From assembly GCA_947259915.1 (NCBI GenBank), contig CAMYOC010000002.1:98730-162729 (forward strand): a DNA stretch of 64,000 nucleotides, read 5' to 3'. This document shows positions 51,481-60,203 of the stretch, in pieces. This DNA comes from an uncultured Gammaproteobacteria bacterium (lineage in GTDB: Bacteria > Pseudomonadota > Gammaproteobacteria > Steroidobacterales > XN24). How positions within the stretch are numbered: position 1 is the first letter of the stretch; each line of letters opens with the position of its first letter. Both the position numbers and the translations under genes were made by a program. The notes beneath the pieces were generated by a model. The model had not been told where the DNA came from. It worked only from the letters and a program-made list of their open reading frames with translations, and searched no databases.

Positions 51481-53270
51481 GGCCCCGCCTCACCGATATG
51501 CTGCCGGCTGATCCGCAGCGGCACCTTGCGTTCCGCCGGATACGGCGCGTCACCCCTGACTGACCAGTGCTGATCCGTCACCTGCAAATCTCGCAGGTAG
51601 ACAAAAGCCGAGCGTCCGGGCGTGAACACCACTTCCTTGTTGACCGCGTAGACATTGTTCGGGGTGGGCAGGAAAACCATGTAGTTCCTTGCGTAGACAT
51701 AGCGGATGAAGTCAGCCAGCATCGGCACGTATGCGTCAGACTCGATGTCCGTACCGAGCAGGCGCTGGGTCAGCTCCACCAGCTCGGGATTGTCGGGAAT
51801 AGTCGACCAGGGGGTCCCCGGAAGATAGACAAAGAACGCCGCCCAAGGGTGCTTGTACCAGTCGAAGTTACCCCATAGCAACAGATCCCAGTCGATCTCG
51901 TTGGTGTCATCCAGCGTGTCGAAAAGCTGGCGGAAGACCTGTTTCTCGCTGTCTACGACCTCCGTCTGCAAGTCGATATTGACCTGCGCCAGGAAGTACT
52001 GGATGTCCCGGATCAGAAACAGGAAGCTCTCCTGGACCAGCAACGTCAACTTTAGCGGCTGGGCGGGGTCGAGACTGTTCTCCTGCTGGAACTCCTGCAC
52101 CAACGAACGCAGCACCGCGGTGCTGAAATCGTGCGACGCAGCGTACGCGGTGAAATAGCCGTCCAGCGAGCGGATCGCATCGGCGACACGATAGAAATTC
52201 GGGGATACCATGGTGGGCGACTGCACACCTTCACCGACCATCGAGAGATTCAGCAAGTACTCCTGGTCGATAGCATGGTTGATCACATAGCGGATACGGT
52301 CATCAAGGATCGCCGGCTGGCCGTTGAGCATGTTGAAATGCATGGCGTAGTTATTCATCGACGACGATACGGCGAGCTTGGCGTAGGTTGAGAGGACCGT
52401 CTCAGCCGCATGGGCGAACGGCACCGGCGTGATGTCGATCTTGCCCTCGCCTGACAGGGCCTGCTCGCGGGCCGCCTCAATCGACAGTCCGGTGTATATC
52501 GTGATGGTCTCTACTTTTGGTTTGTCCTCGCCCCAATACTCCGGATTCGCCTTCAACACCACCTCCGGCGAGCTGCGGTCCCCTTCAACATAGCCCTTGT
52601 GCAGCACATACGGCCCGAGCGCAAAGGGCCCCGGCTCGGCCAGATTCGGACACGTCGGCTTACCGTTCCAGCCGTGTTTCTGCAGATACCCGGGTGTATA
52701 GAACTGCAACCAGATGGCGTCATGCAAGAACACGCCATAGGGCTCAGCCAGATAGAAGCGGACAGTGTAGTCGTCGACTTTCTCCACCCGATCCAGGATC
52801 GTACTGAGCTTGGTAAAGGTGAACGGTTGCCGCTTGAAGTACTGCATGTTGAGCAGCACTGAATCAGCATTGAACGGGCTTCCATCCTGGAACCGCACGT
52901 CCTGACGCAGGCGGAACTCCCACACCCGATCGTCGAAATTACGATGGCTCGTGGCCAGATCGTACTGCCAGCCCTTGTCGTTGTTGGCGGGACGAACCAG
53001 CGAGGCATTGATGGCATGGGAGATCGCAAGATAGGGGAGATTCGGCAGAAAAAGTTTGACGTGCGATCCCTGCTTCAGATCACCCGTTACTTCGCCAGGG
53101 GCGGGGTCTTCGGCAAGCCCGATGTTCGGCGCCGCGGCGCCTGCGGTTTGCAGATTTCCCGACAACAGGAATATCGCAACCAGCGCCAGCCGCGACCGGG
53201 CGGAACGATGCGGTCGACCATAAGGCTTGGGATTGAATCGGTCTTCTGGCGGGTTTTCCGTCGCTCGCAC
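51477..53270 (-). CDS. ABC-type solute-binding protein, family 5 (peptide/opine type)
   Basis: The protein (about 597 residues) has a signal segment (LALVAIFLLSGNLQTAGAAA) and family-5 motifs: WEFRLRQDVRFQDGSPFNADSV split over residues 105-130, DYTVRFYLAEPYGVFL, LANPEYWGEDKPKVETI-like (LKANPEYWGED) and INHAIDQEYLLN. Such proteins bind peptides, nickel, opines or glycosides. The frame is open to a GTG at 53399 with an ATG at 53372, but a GTG at 53270 places the signal near the start. No permease or ATPase gene is adjacent; it overlaps the hybrid kinase, suggesting a sensory rather than transport role. Confidence 0.85.
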   Translation of the reverse strand: MRATENPPEDRFNPKPYGRPHRSARSRLALVAIFLLSGNLQTAGAAAPNIGLAEDPAPGEVTGDLKQGSHVKLFLPNLPYLAISHAINASLVRPANNDKGWQYDLATSHRNFDDRVWEFRLRQDVRFQDGSPFNADSVLLNMQYFKRQPFTFTKLSTILDRVEKVDDYTVRFYLAEPYGVFLHDAIWLQFYTPGYLQKHGWNGKPTCPNLAEPGPFALGPYVLHKGYVEGDRSSPEVVLKANPEYWGEDKPKVETITIYTGLSIEAAREQALSGEGKIDITPVPFAHAAETVLSTYAKLAVSSSMNNYAMHFNMLNGQPAILDDRIRYVINHAIDQEYLLNLSMVGEGVQSPTMVSPNFYRVADAIRSLDGYFTAYAASHDFSTAVLRSLVQEFQQENSLDPAQPLKLTLLVQESFLFLIRDIQYFLAQVNIDLQTEVVDSEKQVFRQLFDTLDDTNEIDWDLLLWGNFDWYKHPWAAFFVYLPGTPWSTIPDNPELVELTQRLLGTDIESDAYVPMLADFIRYVYARNYMVFLPTPNNVYAVNKEVVFTPGRSAFVYLRDLQVTDQHWSVRGDAPYPAERKVPLRISRQHIGEAGP

Positions 53271-53762
53271 AGAGCGCCTATCAAGATCAGTCACGCCGAT
53301 GCAGTTCCTCGTGGTCGGGGCCGTCAGGCACGACAGTCCGTGCAGTTCGTCGCGTGTAACGCGCCTGAGCATAAACGATACCGGACCCGTGCGTCTCACG
53401 CCTCAACGAAACCGCGCCTGTTGCCGCCGGAATCCTTCGCACACGCGGCCACGCGGAAATAAGCGGACAGTGCACTCTATTCCCCTTGGTTCGGCCCACC
53501 GCCAGAATAATGAGCCTTTGCCATGGCATCCAATGCCCGGATCGGACCTCGCCAAGTGCCTGATTACCAATGAGTAAGCTTCGATTCCGGGCCGCGGTTA
53601 GCCCTTAGCGCTGCCTGCCTGGCGGCCGAAACGTGTCGCTAAGGGAAAACGCGCCTGGAACCGGCCAAGTTGCAAGACGGCATCCTGGGGAGGACGATAC
53701 CGGGCCTGGAAATACAACTCCGACGCCGTTTTTTCCGAACCCAGATTCCGAGGACCGCGATC
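53271..53762. other. Divergent intergenic region with a 9-bp inverted repeat
   Basis: Between the binding-protein gene and the zinc alcohol dehydrogenase. CCCTTAGCG (53602-53610) and CGCTAAGGG (53637-53645) are perfect arms around 26 bases, about 118 bp before the dehydrogenase start, a candidate operator or small hairpin. No further gene is seen. Confidence 0.45.
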
Positions 53763-54815
53763 ATGCCCCAAGTACGCGCTTACGCTGCCGAGTCGAAGAC
53801 CTCCGCGGTGGCGCCTTTCTCTATCGAGCGGCGCCAGCCGCGTGCGGATGATGTCGTCATCGAAATCGATTACTGCGGTATCTGTCATACCGACATCCAT
53901 TTCGTCCACAACGACTGGGGCAACACCATCTACCCGGTCGTGCCCGGTCACGAAATCATCGGACGCGTCACCGCCGTCGGTGACGCGGTCAAAGGCTTCA
54001 AACCAGGAGATCGGGTCGGCGTCGGTTGCCTGGTCGACTCCTGCCGGTCCTGCGGCTCGTGCGAAGAAGGGCTTGAGCAATACTGCGAGCAAGGCTTGAC
54101 CGTCACCTACAATGGTACCGACCGGCATGACGGTACGCCGACCTATGGCGGATACTCCGAGCGTATCGTCGTCAGCGATCGTTTCGTGCTGCGGATCCCC
54201 GACGCACTGGATCCGGCGGCGGCGGCGCCGCTGTTGTGTGCCGGCATCACCACCTACTCACCGCTAAAGCATTTCGGTGTCGGCCCCGGCCATCGCGTCG
54301 GTGTCGTCGGTATGGGCGGACTGGGCCACATGGGCGTCAAGTTCGCCCGCGCGCTGGGGGCCGACGTCACCCTGTTCACGCGCTCCGCGTCCAAGATGGC
54401 CGAGGCCAAAGCACACGGCGCGCACAACGTGGTGATCTCGACCGATCCCGAGCAGATGAGTGCCGCGGTTGCGAGCTTTGATTTCATCCTCGACACGGTG
54501 CCGGTCGCACATGACCTCAATCCGTACCTGGCCGCGCTGAAACGCGATGGCACCCACATAATGGTAGGCATGCCCGAGCCGATCGAGCCACCGGTGGATG
54601 GCGGCGCCCTGATCTTCGGTCGTCGCAAGCTGGCCGGCTCGCTGATCGGCGGTCTGCCGGAAACTCAGGAGATGCTCGACTTTTGCGCCGGGCACGGCAT
54701 CGTCTGTGACATCGAGATGCTCGATATCCAAAACATCAACGAAGCCTACGAACGCATGCAGCGTGGCGATGTCCGCTACCGCTTCGTGATCGACATGGCG
54801 ACGCTCAAGACCTGA
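53763..54815 (+). CDS. Zinc-dependent NADP alcohol/aldehyde dehydrogenase (YahK/CAD type)
   Basis: The 350-residue protein has the catalytic-zinc motif DYCGICHTDIHFVHNDWG, PVVPGHEIIGRV, the structural-zinc cysteine cluster (CLVDSCRSCGSCEEGLEQYC) and the NADP loop VGMGGLGHMGVKFARALGA. This is the cinnamyl-alcohol-dehydrogenase-like class that reduces a broad range of aldehydes. Start at the ATG giving MPQVRAYAAES. It is alone on its strand, convergent with the Rieske-GltB gene. Confidence 0.93.
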   Translation: MPQVRAYAAESKTSAVAPFSIERRQPRADDVVIEIDYCGICHTDIHFVHNDWGNTIYPVVPGHEIIGRVTAVGDAVKGFKPGDRVGVGCLVDSCRSCGSCEEGLEQYCEQGLTVTYNGTDRHDGTPTYGGYSERIVVSDRFVLRIPDALDPAAAAPLLCAGITTYSPLKHFGVGPGHRVGVVGMGGLGHMGVKFARALGADVTLFTRSASKMAEAKAHGAHNVVISTDPEQMSAAVASFDFILDTVPVAHDLNPYLAALKRDGTHIMVGMPEPIEPPVDGGALIFGRRKLAGSLIGGLPETQEMLDFCAGHGIVCDIEMLDIQNINEAYERMQRGDVRYRFVIDMATLKT

Positions 54816-54938
54816 AAAAGGTGTCAGCCAGTAATCGGTCGCTTAAGACCCGTTGAGGCCAGCACGGTTTGTTCATGGTCCCGGTAGTGCCGGCCCCTGG
54901 TCTGTTGTGACCGGGGCTCCGCTATCGTCGACCGCGCT

Positions 54939-56552
54939 TCAGGGCCCGATCACGCCGCCATAGGCGACGCCGGTCAGCCGGGCCATGTCGGTTTTGAAGG
55001 TGGTCAGATCGTCGACCGCGAATTCGCTCAGATGGTGATGGCCTGCGGCGCGGGCCAGCACGGTCATCAACTCCACCGCGGCGGAGAAAAACCGGGCCAG
55101 CCTCTCGGCGGCCAGATCGACCGGCAGACGCGCGCGCAAGTGTTGTTTTTGGGTCGCGATGCCGACCGGACAATTATTGGTGTGGCAGGCGCGCATACCG
55201 AGACAACCGATAGCCTGGATCGCCGCATTTGACACCGCGATGCCGTCGGCGCCCAGCGCCATGGCCTTGGAGAAATCGGCCGGATGGCGTAAGCCGCCGG
55301 TGATGATCAGGGTCACGCCGGCGGCCTGGGACACATCGAGATGGCGCCGGGCCCGGGCCAGCGCCGGGATCGTCGGTACCGAGATGTTGTCGCGGAAGAT
55401 CAGTGGCGCCGCGCCGGTACCGCCGCCGCGGCCATCGAGGATGATGTAGTCCACACCAATCTCGAGCGCGGCGTCGATGTCCTTCTCGATATGTTGCGCG
55501 GACAACTTGAAACCGACCGGGATGCCGCCGGTCTTCTCGCGCAGCTCGGCCGCGAAGTCACGGAACTGTGCAAGATCGGTCCACTCGGGGAACCGCGCCG
55601 GTGAAATCGCCGGTTCGCCTTCGGCGAGGTGTCTGACCTCGGCGATCTTGCCTTTCACCTTTTCGCCGGGCAGATGGCCGCCGGTGCCGGTCTTGGCCCC
55701 CTGCCCGCCCTTGAAATGGAATGCCTGGGTCCTGCGCACCTTGTCCCAGGAGAACCCGAATCGCGCCGAGGCCAGTTCATAGAAATAGCGGCTGTTTGCG
55801 GCCTGCTCCTCGGGCAGCATACCGCCCTCACCCGAGCAGATACCGGTCCCGGCCAGCTCGGCGCCTTTGGCCAGCGCAACCTTGGCCTCTTCGGACAAGG
55901 CGCCAAAACTCATGTCCGAGACAAACAGCGGGATGTCCAGACGCAGCGGCTTTTTCGCGTTGGGGCCGATGACCAGGTCTGTGCCCACCGGTTCCTCATC
56001 GAGCAAGGGTAGTTTGTGCAGCTGCCCCACCACGAACTGCAGGTCGTCCCATTTGGGCAGCTGCTCCCGCGATACCCCCATCGCCGCCGCCGGCCCGTGG
56101 TGACCGACCTTGCTCAGCCCCTCGTTGGCGAGCTTGCGGATAAATTTGACGTGTGGCTCATCAACGGTCCCGGTCGGGTCCTGATACAGCCCCTGATAGG
56201 TATCACGATCATAGGGCTGAGGATGCGCTTTGGCCCAGGCCGCGATCTCGTCCTGATCGACGAACACCTTGCCGTCCTCGACCCAGGTCTCGAACCTGTG
56301 CAGCGTCTCGCTGTTGTCGTACTCGCTGACGCCGGTATCGAGGCGATAATCCCAGCCGTGCACCCCGCAGATCAGATTCTCCCCATCGACATGACCGTCC
56401 GACATCAACGCGCCGCGATGCGCACAGCGCCCGTAGAGCACACTGACCTTTTCATCAAAGCGGACGATCACCAGATCCACGTCCGCCACCAGCGCGTAGG
56501 CTGGCGCCCGGTCTTCCAGTTCATCCCAGTCGGCAATGGCTGTCTTGTTCAT
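54939..56552 (-). CDS. Rieske domain fused to glutamate-synthase-like FMN domain
   Basis: Residues 1-110 form a Rieske [2Fe-2S] domain with ligands Cys43-x-His45 and Cys62-x2-His65 (GRCAHRGALM, LICGVHGWDY). Residues 130-505 form the FMN-binding GltB2-like barrel (IPLFVSDMSFGALSEEAK, GGQGAKTGTGGHLPG, YIILDGRGGGTGAAPLI). A Cys450-x5-Cys456-x4-Cys461 cluster (CLGMRACHTNNC) matches the [3Fe-4S] site of glutamate synthase. There is no amidotransferase domain, so it is not a full GOGAT; the reaction is unknown. AAGGACACG precedes the ATG. Confidence 0.88.
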   Translation of the reverse strand: MNKTAIADWDELEDRAPAYALVADVDLVIVRFDEKVSVLYGRCAHRGALMSDGHVDGENLICGVHGWDYRLDTGVSEYDNSETLHRFETWVEDGKVFVDQDEIAAWAKAHPQPYDRDTYQGLYQDPTGTVDEPHVKFIRKLANEGLSKVGHHGPAAAMGVSREQLPKWDDLQFVVGQLHKLPLLDEEPVGTDLVIGPNAKKPLRLDIPLFVSDMSFGALSEEAKVALAKGAELAGTGICSGEGGMLPEEQAANSRYFYELASARFGFSWDKVRRTQAFHFKGGQGAKTGTGGHLPGEKVKGKIAEVRHLAEGEPAISPARFPEWTDLAQFRDFAAELREKTGGIPVGFKLSAQHIEKDIDAALEIGVDYIILDGRGGGTGAAPLIFRDNISVPTIPALARARRHLDVSQAAGVTLIITGGLRHPADFSKAMALGADGIAVSNAAIQAIGCLGMRACHTNNCPVGIATQKQHLRARLPVDLAAERLARFFSAAVELMTVLARAAGHHHLSEFAVDDLTTFKTDMARLTGVAYGGVIGP

Positions 56553-56729
56553 TGATGGCGTGTCCTTGTTGATTCGTCTTCTGTGCTAAAGGGCCGGGGT
56601 CGGCGCGAGTATCCGGATGCGCTCACCCAGGGGAGAGTCTACGCATTTCGACAGTCGGACCACGACAACGATCCGATACGCTGAGATCGTCTTCTGATCG
56701 CAAGCTCCGGATCCACGCCACCGTCAACG

Positions 56730-58142
56730 CTAGTCTTCCGGATCCTTCAGGAAGAGTCGCATCGCCATCCTCTGCAGCAAGCCACCATAGGGCGGATACA
56801 GCATTCCGGTCGGGAAGAAACGGTGGCGGCGGAACACCGCCTTGGCGTGGGACAACTCGCGGAATCCTTCCTCGCCATGATAAGAACCCATGCCGGAGTT
56901 GCCGATCCCCCCAAACGGCAGGTCGTGCTGGAACGCGTGCCAGCCCCAGTCATTGATCGATATGCCGCCCGAATGGGTCTGCTTTTTAAGGGACTCGAGC
57001 TCTTCACCCTCGACGCCAAACGCGTAGATGGCAAGCGGGCGCGGACGCGCGTTGATATAGGCGAGGGCGTCTTCGATGGTGTCATAGGGGATGACCGGCA
57101 GGATCGGGCCGAAGATCTCCTCCTCCGCCAGACCCATGTCGTCACGAACCTCACTGACGATGGTCAGCGGTAGCTGACGCCCGGGGCCGTGCTCGCCAGC
57201 CACCACGGCCCGTCCGCCCTTTGTTTCGGCGTCCGCGACGAGTCCACGCAGCCGCTCGGCATGGCGCTCGGTGATGATGCTGGTGTAGTCGGCGTTGCCC
57301 TGGACCTGCGAGTACATACGACCGAATGCTGTCACGACCGCCTCGGTAAACGTCTCGACAGACCCCCGCTGAACCATCGCGTAATCGGGTGAGAGACACA
57401 CCTGGCCGGCGTTAAATGCCTTGCCATGGGCGATACGCTTGGCCGCATCGGCCAGGTCCGCGCCCGGGGCGACCAGCGCCGGCGACTTGCCACCGAGTTC
57501 GAGCGTGACCGGGACCAGATGTTCGGCGGCGGCGCGCATTACGTGCCGACCCACCGCCGGTGAGCCGGTAAACACGATATGGTCGAACGGCAGCGCACCA
57601 AATGCACGCGCCTCCTCGACCTCGCCACCAAACACCGCGACCTCGTCCTCGTGAAATGCATCGGCAAGCATCCCGGAGACCACCTCCGTGGCCCGCGGTG
57701 TGAACTCGGACATCTTTATCATCGCCCGGTTTCCGGCGGCAAGTGCTGCAATCAGCGGTCCGATCCCGAGATAGACAGGGAAGTTCCAGGGCACGATGAT
57801 GCCCACCACGCCCTTCGGCTGGTACTCGACCCAGGCGCGATTGGTGGCGAACAGCAGTTCGGTATGCCGCCGCCGCGGTCGCATCCAGCGACCGAGATGC
57901 TTGATCGCGTGGTTGGCTTCCAGCGTCGGCCCGAGCACCTCGATCAGACGCGTCTCGGTGGCCGAGCGGGTGCCAAAGTCGGCATTCACCGCCCGTATCA
58001 TCCGTCCCTGCCAGCGCTGCAACACGTCTTTCAGGGCTTTGAGTTTGACCTGACGCTCTTGCCGGCTCGGGAACGGGTGTCTGGCATATGCCGCGCGCTG
58101 CGCCGCCAGCGTCGACTCCATGCGTTCGATGATCTCGCTCAT
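56730..58142 (-). CDS. Coniferyl-aldehyde-dehydrogenase-like ALDH
   Basis: The 470-residue protein has the short-ALDH layout of CalB: VVGIIVPWNFPVYLGIGPL, the Glu in VTLELGGKSPALV, the catalytic Cys in FNAGQVCLSPDYA and the C-terminal NDWGWHAFQHDLPFGGIGNS. It lacks the N-terminal extension of betaine-type enzymes. It oxidises aromatic or long-chain aldehydes to acids with NAD. Its start overlaps the stop of the GMC gene by 4 bp, so the two are coupled and the aldehyde may be the GMC product. Confidence 0.92.
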   Translation of the reverse strand: MSEIIERMESTLAAQRAAYARHPFPSRQERQVKLKALKDVLQRWQGRMIRAVNADFGTRSATETRLIEVLGPTLEANHAIKHLGRWMRPRRRHTELLFATNRAWVEYQPKGVVGIIVPWNFPVYLGIGPLIAALAAGNRAMIKMSEFTPRATEVVSGMLADAFHEDEVAVFGGEVEEARAFGALPFDHIVFTGSPAVGRHVMRAAAEHLVPVTLELGGKSPALVAPGADLADAAKRIAHGKAFNAGQVCLSPDYAMVQRGSVETFTEAVVTAFGRMYSQVQGNADYTSIITERHAERLRGLVADAETKGGRAVVAGEHGPGRQLPLTIVSEVRDDMGLAEEEIFGPILPVIPYDTIEDALAYINARPRPLAIYAFGVEGEELESLKKQTHSGGISINDWGWHAFQHDLPFGGIGNSGMGSYHGEEGFRELSHAKAVFRRHRFFPTGMLYPPYGGLLQRMAMRLFLKDPED

Positions 58143-59755
58143 GCTGACACCTCGTCTTTGGGCGGGATCGCGCTCATCGCGTGCTCCGTGATCGCGGTGA
58201 TCGTCAGCGAGGGATTCACCCCCGGGTTCGCGGGCATGGTCGAGCCGTCGCAGACCAGCAGATTTTTATATCCGAACACCCGGTTCTTGCCGTCCACCAC
58301 GCCGCTGCCGGCGTCCTTACCTATAGCGGCGCCGCCGAGGATATGCGCCGTGGTCGGTATATTGGCGACGGCCTCGAGGATCATGCTTTGTGCGACACCG
58401 CCGGTCTTCTCCGCCAGCCATTGCGCAGCTTTGTTTCCCGCCGGGATAAAGGTCGGGTTCGGCTTCTCCGGATCCTGCCGGGTCGACAGCCTGACGCCGG
58501 AACCGAACAGCCGCGGCCGGGCGGTCAGTGAGATCGCGTTGTCCAGGCTCTGCATCACCAGATACATCACCGAATGGCGCGACCAGCCAAACGGCCAGAG
58601 TGTTTTCAAAAAGGTGATCGGACGTCGCAGCATCGCCCCGAGAAGCTTGAACGGGCGCGTCAGCCGCGTACCGTCCCCGACCAGCATCGTAAACAGCAGG
58701 TTCATCGCGTCACCCTTCTCGCCGTAGGTGACAAACTCGATGTGGGTATCCGGCTGCGGGTAGATGCTCCCGCTGATGGCGACGTCACGCCACGGCTCGA
58801 GATCCGTGTCCGCCGGCAGCGTTACCGCGAGGACCGACTCACTGTTGGTGCGTACCAGCGCGCCGAGACGATCGCTGAGCTTTGGCAGTGAACCATTGTG
58901 CTTGCAGTCGGCGAGCAGCTGGTTGGTGCCCAGCGCACCGGCCGCAAAAATCACGCCCCGCGCAGTCAGCCGCTTACGCCGCTTGTTGACCCAGGCCCCG
59001 GGGTATTCGGTGCTGACCTGATAACCGTCCGCACCGTCTGTCCCGCCGAGCGGACGCACGTCGGTCACCTCGCGCTCGGCGATAATCTCCGCACCGCGCT
59101 TCTCGGCAAACCAGAGGTAGTTCTTGACCAGCGTGTTTTTGGCGCCGACCCGGCAGCCGACCATACACGCACCACACCGAGTGCACCCGGTGCGCGCCGG
59201 GCCTTCACCGCCGAAGTAGGGATCGGGCACTTCCGTGCCCGGCTCGCCAAAGAACACCCCGCAAGGCGTGCGCGCGAAGGTCTCCGCCACACCCAGGCCT
59301 GCACCAACCTCCTGCAGCAATCTTTGACCATCACTCTCGAACGGCACCTGCTGTACACCGAGCATCCGCTCGGCGACCTCGTAGTGAGGCGCGAGTACTG
59401 TCGCCCAGTCCGCCAGTTCGGCCCATTGCGGATTGTCGAAAAATGCCGGCGCCGCCCGGTACAGGGTGTTGGCATAGACGAGGCTGCCACCCCCCACGCC
59501 GGCGCCGCTGGCGATAAACACGTCCTTGAAGGGCGTCAGACGGAAGATGCCGCGCAGACCGAGCAACGGCGCCCACAGCCAGTTGCGCAGATCCCAGGTG
59601 GATTTGGCAAAGCCGTCGTCGGCAAACCGCCGCCCGCGCTCGAGCACCGCGACTTTATAGCCCTTCTCCGCCAGACGCAGTGCCGAGACGCTGCCGCCGA
59701 AGCCCGAGCCGATGATGATCCAGTCGTAATCGAAACCGTTGTCGCTGTTTTTCAT
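58139..59755 (-). CDS. GMC-family FAD oxidoreductase (cholesterol-oxidase-like)
   Basis: The 538-residue protein starts with the FAD motif WIIIGSGFGGSVSALRLAEKG, then GAGVGGGSLVYANTLYR and the C-terminal VCDGSTMPANPGVNPSLTI. A cysteine cluster CTRCGACMVGCRVGA (Cys-x2-Cys-x2-Cys-x3-Cys) around residue 190 resembles an iron-sulfur site and is known in this GMC subgroup. It should oxidise an alcohol (sterol or long-chain). It is followed with a 4-bp overlap by the ALDH, giving an alcohol-to-acid route. AGGATCC precedes the ATG. Confidence 0.9.
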   Translation of the reverse strand: MKNSDNGFDYDWIIIGSGFGGSVSALRLAEKGYKVAVLERGRRFADDGFAKSTWDLRNWLWAPLLGLRGIFRLTPFKDVFIASGAGVGGGSLVYANTLYRAAPAFFDNPQWAELADWATVLAPHYEVAERMLGVQQVPFESDGQRLLQEVGAGLGVAETFARTPCGVFFGEPGTEVPDPYFGGEGPARTGCTRCGACMVGCRVGAKNTLVKNYLWFAEKRGAEIIAEREVTDVRPLGGTDGADGYQVSTEYPGAWVNKRRKRLTARGVIFAAGALGTNQLLADCKHNGSLPKLSDRLGALVRTNSESVLAVTLPADTDLEPWRDVAISGSIYPQPDTHIEFVTYGEKGDAMNLLFTMLVGDGTRLTRPFKLLGAMLRRPITFLKTLWPFGWSRHSVMYLVMQSLDNAISLTARPRLFGSGVRLSTRQDPEKPNPTFIPAGNKAAQWLAEKTGGVAQSMILEAVANIPTTAHILGGAAIGKDAGSGVVDGKNRVFGYKNLLVCDGSTMPANPGVNPSLTITAITEHAMSAIPPKDEVSA

Positions 59756-60203
59756 TGGATCCTTGCCTTGCCAGCGTCAGTCAACCGCCGCAAGGGCAGA
59801 ATCATACGGGGCGGGTGATCACAGAACGTAGCGCGACAAGGGCCGGAGAGCAATCTGCCCTGCGTCTGCCAACAACTTTCGAGTCCGTGTCGCTGGCTGG
59901 TGGTTCGGGTTTCCCGAAAAACCCGCGACGGGAGTGTTGCTTCTATTGCACTGCAGCAGCATTCCTGGCACCGGTGCCGGGTTCGGTTTCTATCATCGCT
60001 CATGGTCGCGGTCCGCCGGGCAGATCCGGTCATTACGGAAAAACGGCCTGACAACGGCCCGACACCGATACCGCGCCTGCGGTTATTGGTGCAGATGTCC
60101 ACGTGCCGATGTATCGACCCGGCGCCCTCCATGGTGCTGGCATCACAAGTCAATTAGATTAGTGATAGCTTCAGAGATGACGCAAACCGGCGAGGTTCGG
60201 GTG
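59756..60203. other. Divergent intergenic region with a half copy of the palindromic repeat
   Basis: GGCACCGGTGCC is a 12-bp perfect palindrome at 59967-59978, and GGTGCCGGGTTCGGTTTCT (59973-59991) resembles the left arm of the 72-bp element without a right arm. The region should hold the promoters of the GMC and transglutaminase/TPR genes. No further gene is seen. Confidence 0.4.

Noticed and set aside
58898..59818. 306-codon plus-strand open frame
   Set aside because: Antisense to the GMC oxidase gene; no conserved features.
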